Origin: Anaerolineae bacterium
GTDB lineage: Bacteria; Chloroflexota; Anaerolineae; Aggregatilineales; Aggregatilineaceae
Assembly (NCBI GenBank): GCA_018056405.1
Contig: JAGPFT010000019.1
Location: 1 to 14,134, forward strand
Reading direction: 5' to 3'
DNA length: 14,134 nt
Shown here one piece after another: positions 13,790-14,134 of the stretch. A program made the translations under genes and the position numbers. The first letter of the stretch is position 1; each line of letters opens with the position of its first letter. The notes beneath the pieces were generated by a model. The model was not told where the DNA came from. It did no database searches and was given only the letters and a program-made list of their open reading frames with translations.

Positions 13790-13945
13790 ACAACTTCTCA
13801 AAGGGTCTCCAAGCCTCGGCGACGCGCGTGACCCCATCACTATCTCGCCGCAACAATAACGCGAAATGCCCCAAAAAGCACAAACACGGGGATGGGGGGC
13901 GGGCGAAGGTGGTCAGCGACTCGCCTGATGTGGAGACATTGCCCG

Positions 13946-13991
13946 CACTCCCGGCCTCGCTGCGTTCGGCTTGTCCCCTCTCTCTGCTGGA
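13946..13991 (+). repeat. GGTGAGGT element, left half only (copy F)
   Basis: ACTCCCGGCCTCGCTGCGTTCGGC and the CCCCTCTCTCTGCTGGA centre match the left half and loop of copies B, D and E, then the match stops. A decayed or truncated copy. Confidence 0.65.
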
Positions 13992-14065
13992 CTATGCGTT
14001 ACCCACAAATGCCCCCCTACCCCTGCAAGGAGGGGCCTCCGAGGGGAATGTGCCATGCCAGCCAC

Positions 14066-14119
14066 AGGCCTCTCCCCCTCAATCCCCCTCTCCGGCAGAG
14101 CCAGAGAGGGGGACTTTGA
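14066..14119 (+). repeat. Second repeat family (AGGCCTCTCCCCCT...), copy 2
   Basis: AGGCCTCTCCCCCTCAATCC, then CCCTCTCC-GGCAGAGCC-AGAGAGGGGG and ACTTTGA. It aligns with the reverse complement of 3011-3064 with few changes, mainly in the loop. Confidence 0.75.
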
Positions 14120-14134
14120 CCGCCGGATGGGACG

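Larger units (their letters stand above)
13634..14134. other. Repeat-rich non-coding tail of the window
   Basis: 500 bp without a credible gene. It holds a C-rich hairpin (13750-13789), the left half of a GGTGAGGT element (13946-13991), a small CCCCT/AGGGG hairpin (14020-14035) and a copy of the second repeat family (14066-14119). The DUF4012 promoter should be in 13640-13800, but I cannot point to it. Confidence 0.55.

Noticed and set aside
1..14134. tRNA, rRNA or riboswitch genes, including tRNA-Sec
   Set aside because: I saw no cloverleaf, rRNA core or riboswitch consensus on either strand by eye. A tRNAscan or Rfam search would be decisive.

Overview
The window is GC-rich chromosomal DNA, probably from an uncultured Chloroflexota bacterium of the Anaerolineae type. 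That assignment is an inference. It rests on the gene families (PknB-type kinase, DUF4012 membrane protein, secreted beta-propeller, GH13_9 GlgB) and on many GC-rich palindromic repeats ending in ACCTCACCCCC / GGGGGTGAGGT. There is no rRNA, tRNA, CRISPR array or recognisable transposase or integrase gene.

Layout. Left block: two minus-strand genes, an AhpC-type peroxiredoxin (263-871) and dihydrolipoamide dehydrogenase (1274-2677). They are followed by about 700 bp packed with repeats. Divergently on the plus strand comes a 117-residue protein with two CxxC motifs (3420-3773), which has its own extended -10 promoter and a Rho-independent terminator. Middle block, all plus strand: a secreted beta-propeller lipid-free exoprotein (4086-6005), a repeat-rich gap, a transmembrane Ser/Thr kinase (6455-8062), and glycogen branching enzyme glgB (8146-10350). 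Right block: a lower-GC islet (about 10350-11461) with one DUF3800 gene, bounded by a near-perfect duplication of the last 76 bp of glgB; then a minus-strand DUF4012 membrane protein (11594-13633) and a repeat-rich tail.

Main observation. The peroxiredoxin reading frame is interrupted by a single in-frame TGA that falls exactly on the peroxidatic cysteine of the invariant FTFVCPTE motif. A GC-rich hairpin with a GU-containing loop begins 11 nt after the TGA, the arrangement of a bacterial SECIS element. The gene therefore most likely encodes a selenocysteine peroxiredoxin (Sec48). The C-terminal resolving cysteine is also missing (Thr169), so an outside reductant is needed.

Possible system. 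Dihydrolipoamide dehydrogenase and a small CxxC protein with a stretch resembling the AhpD redox motif lie next to it. Mycobacterium tuberculosis uses AhpC-AhpD-lipoylated E2-Lpd as a peroxidase chain. The neighbourhood suggests a selenium-based counterpart. That link is a hypothesis, not a demonstrated system.
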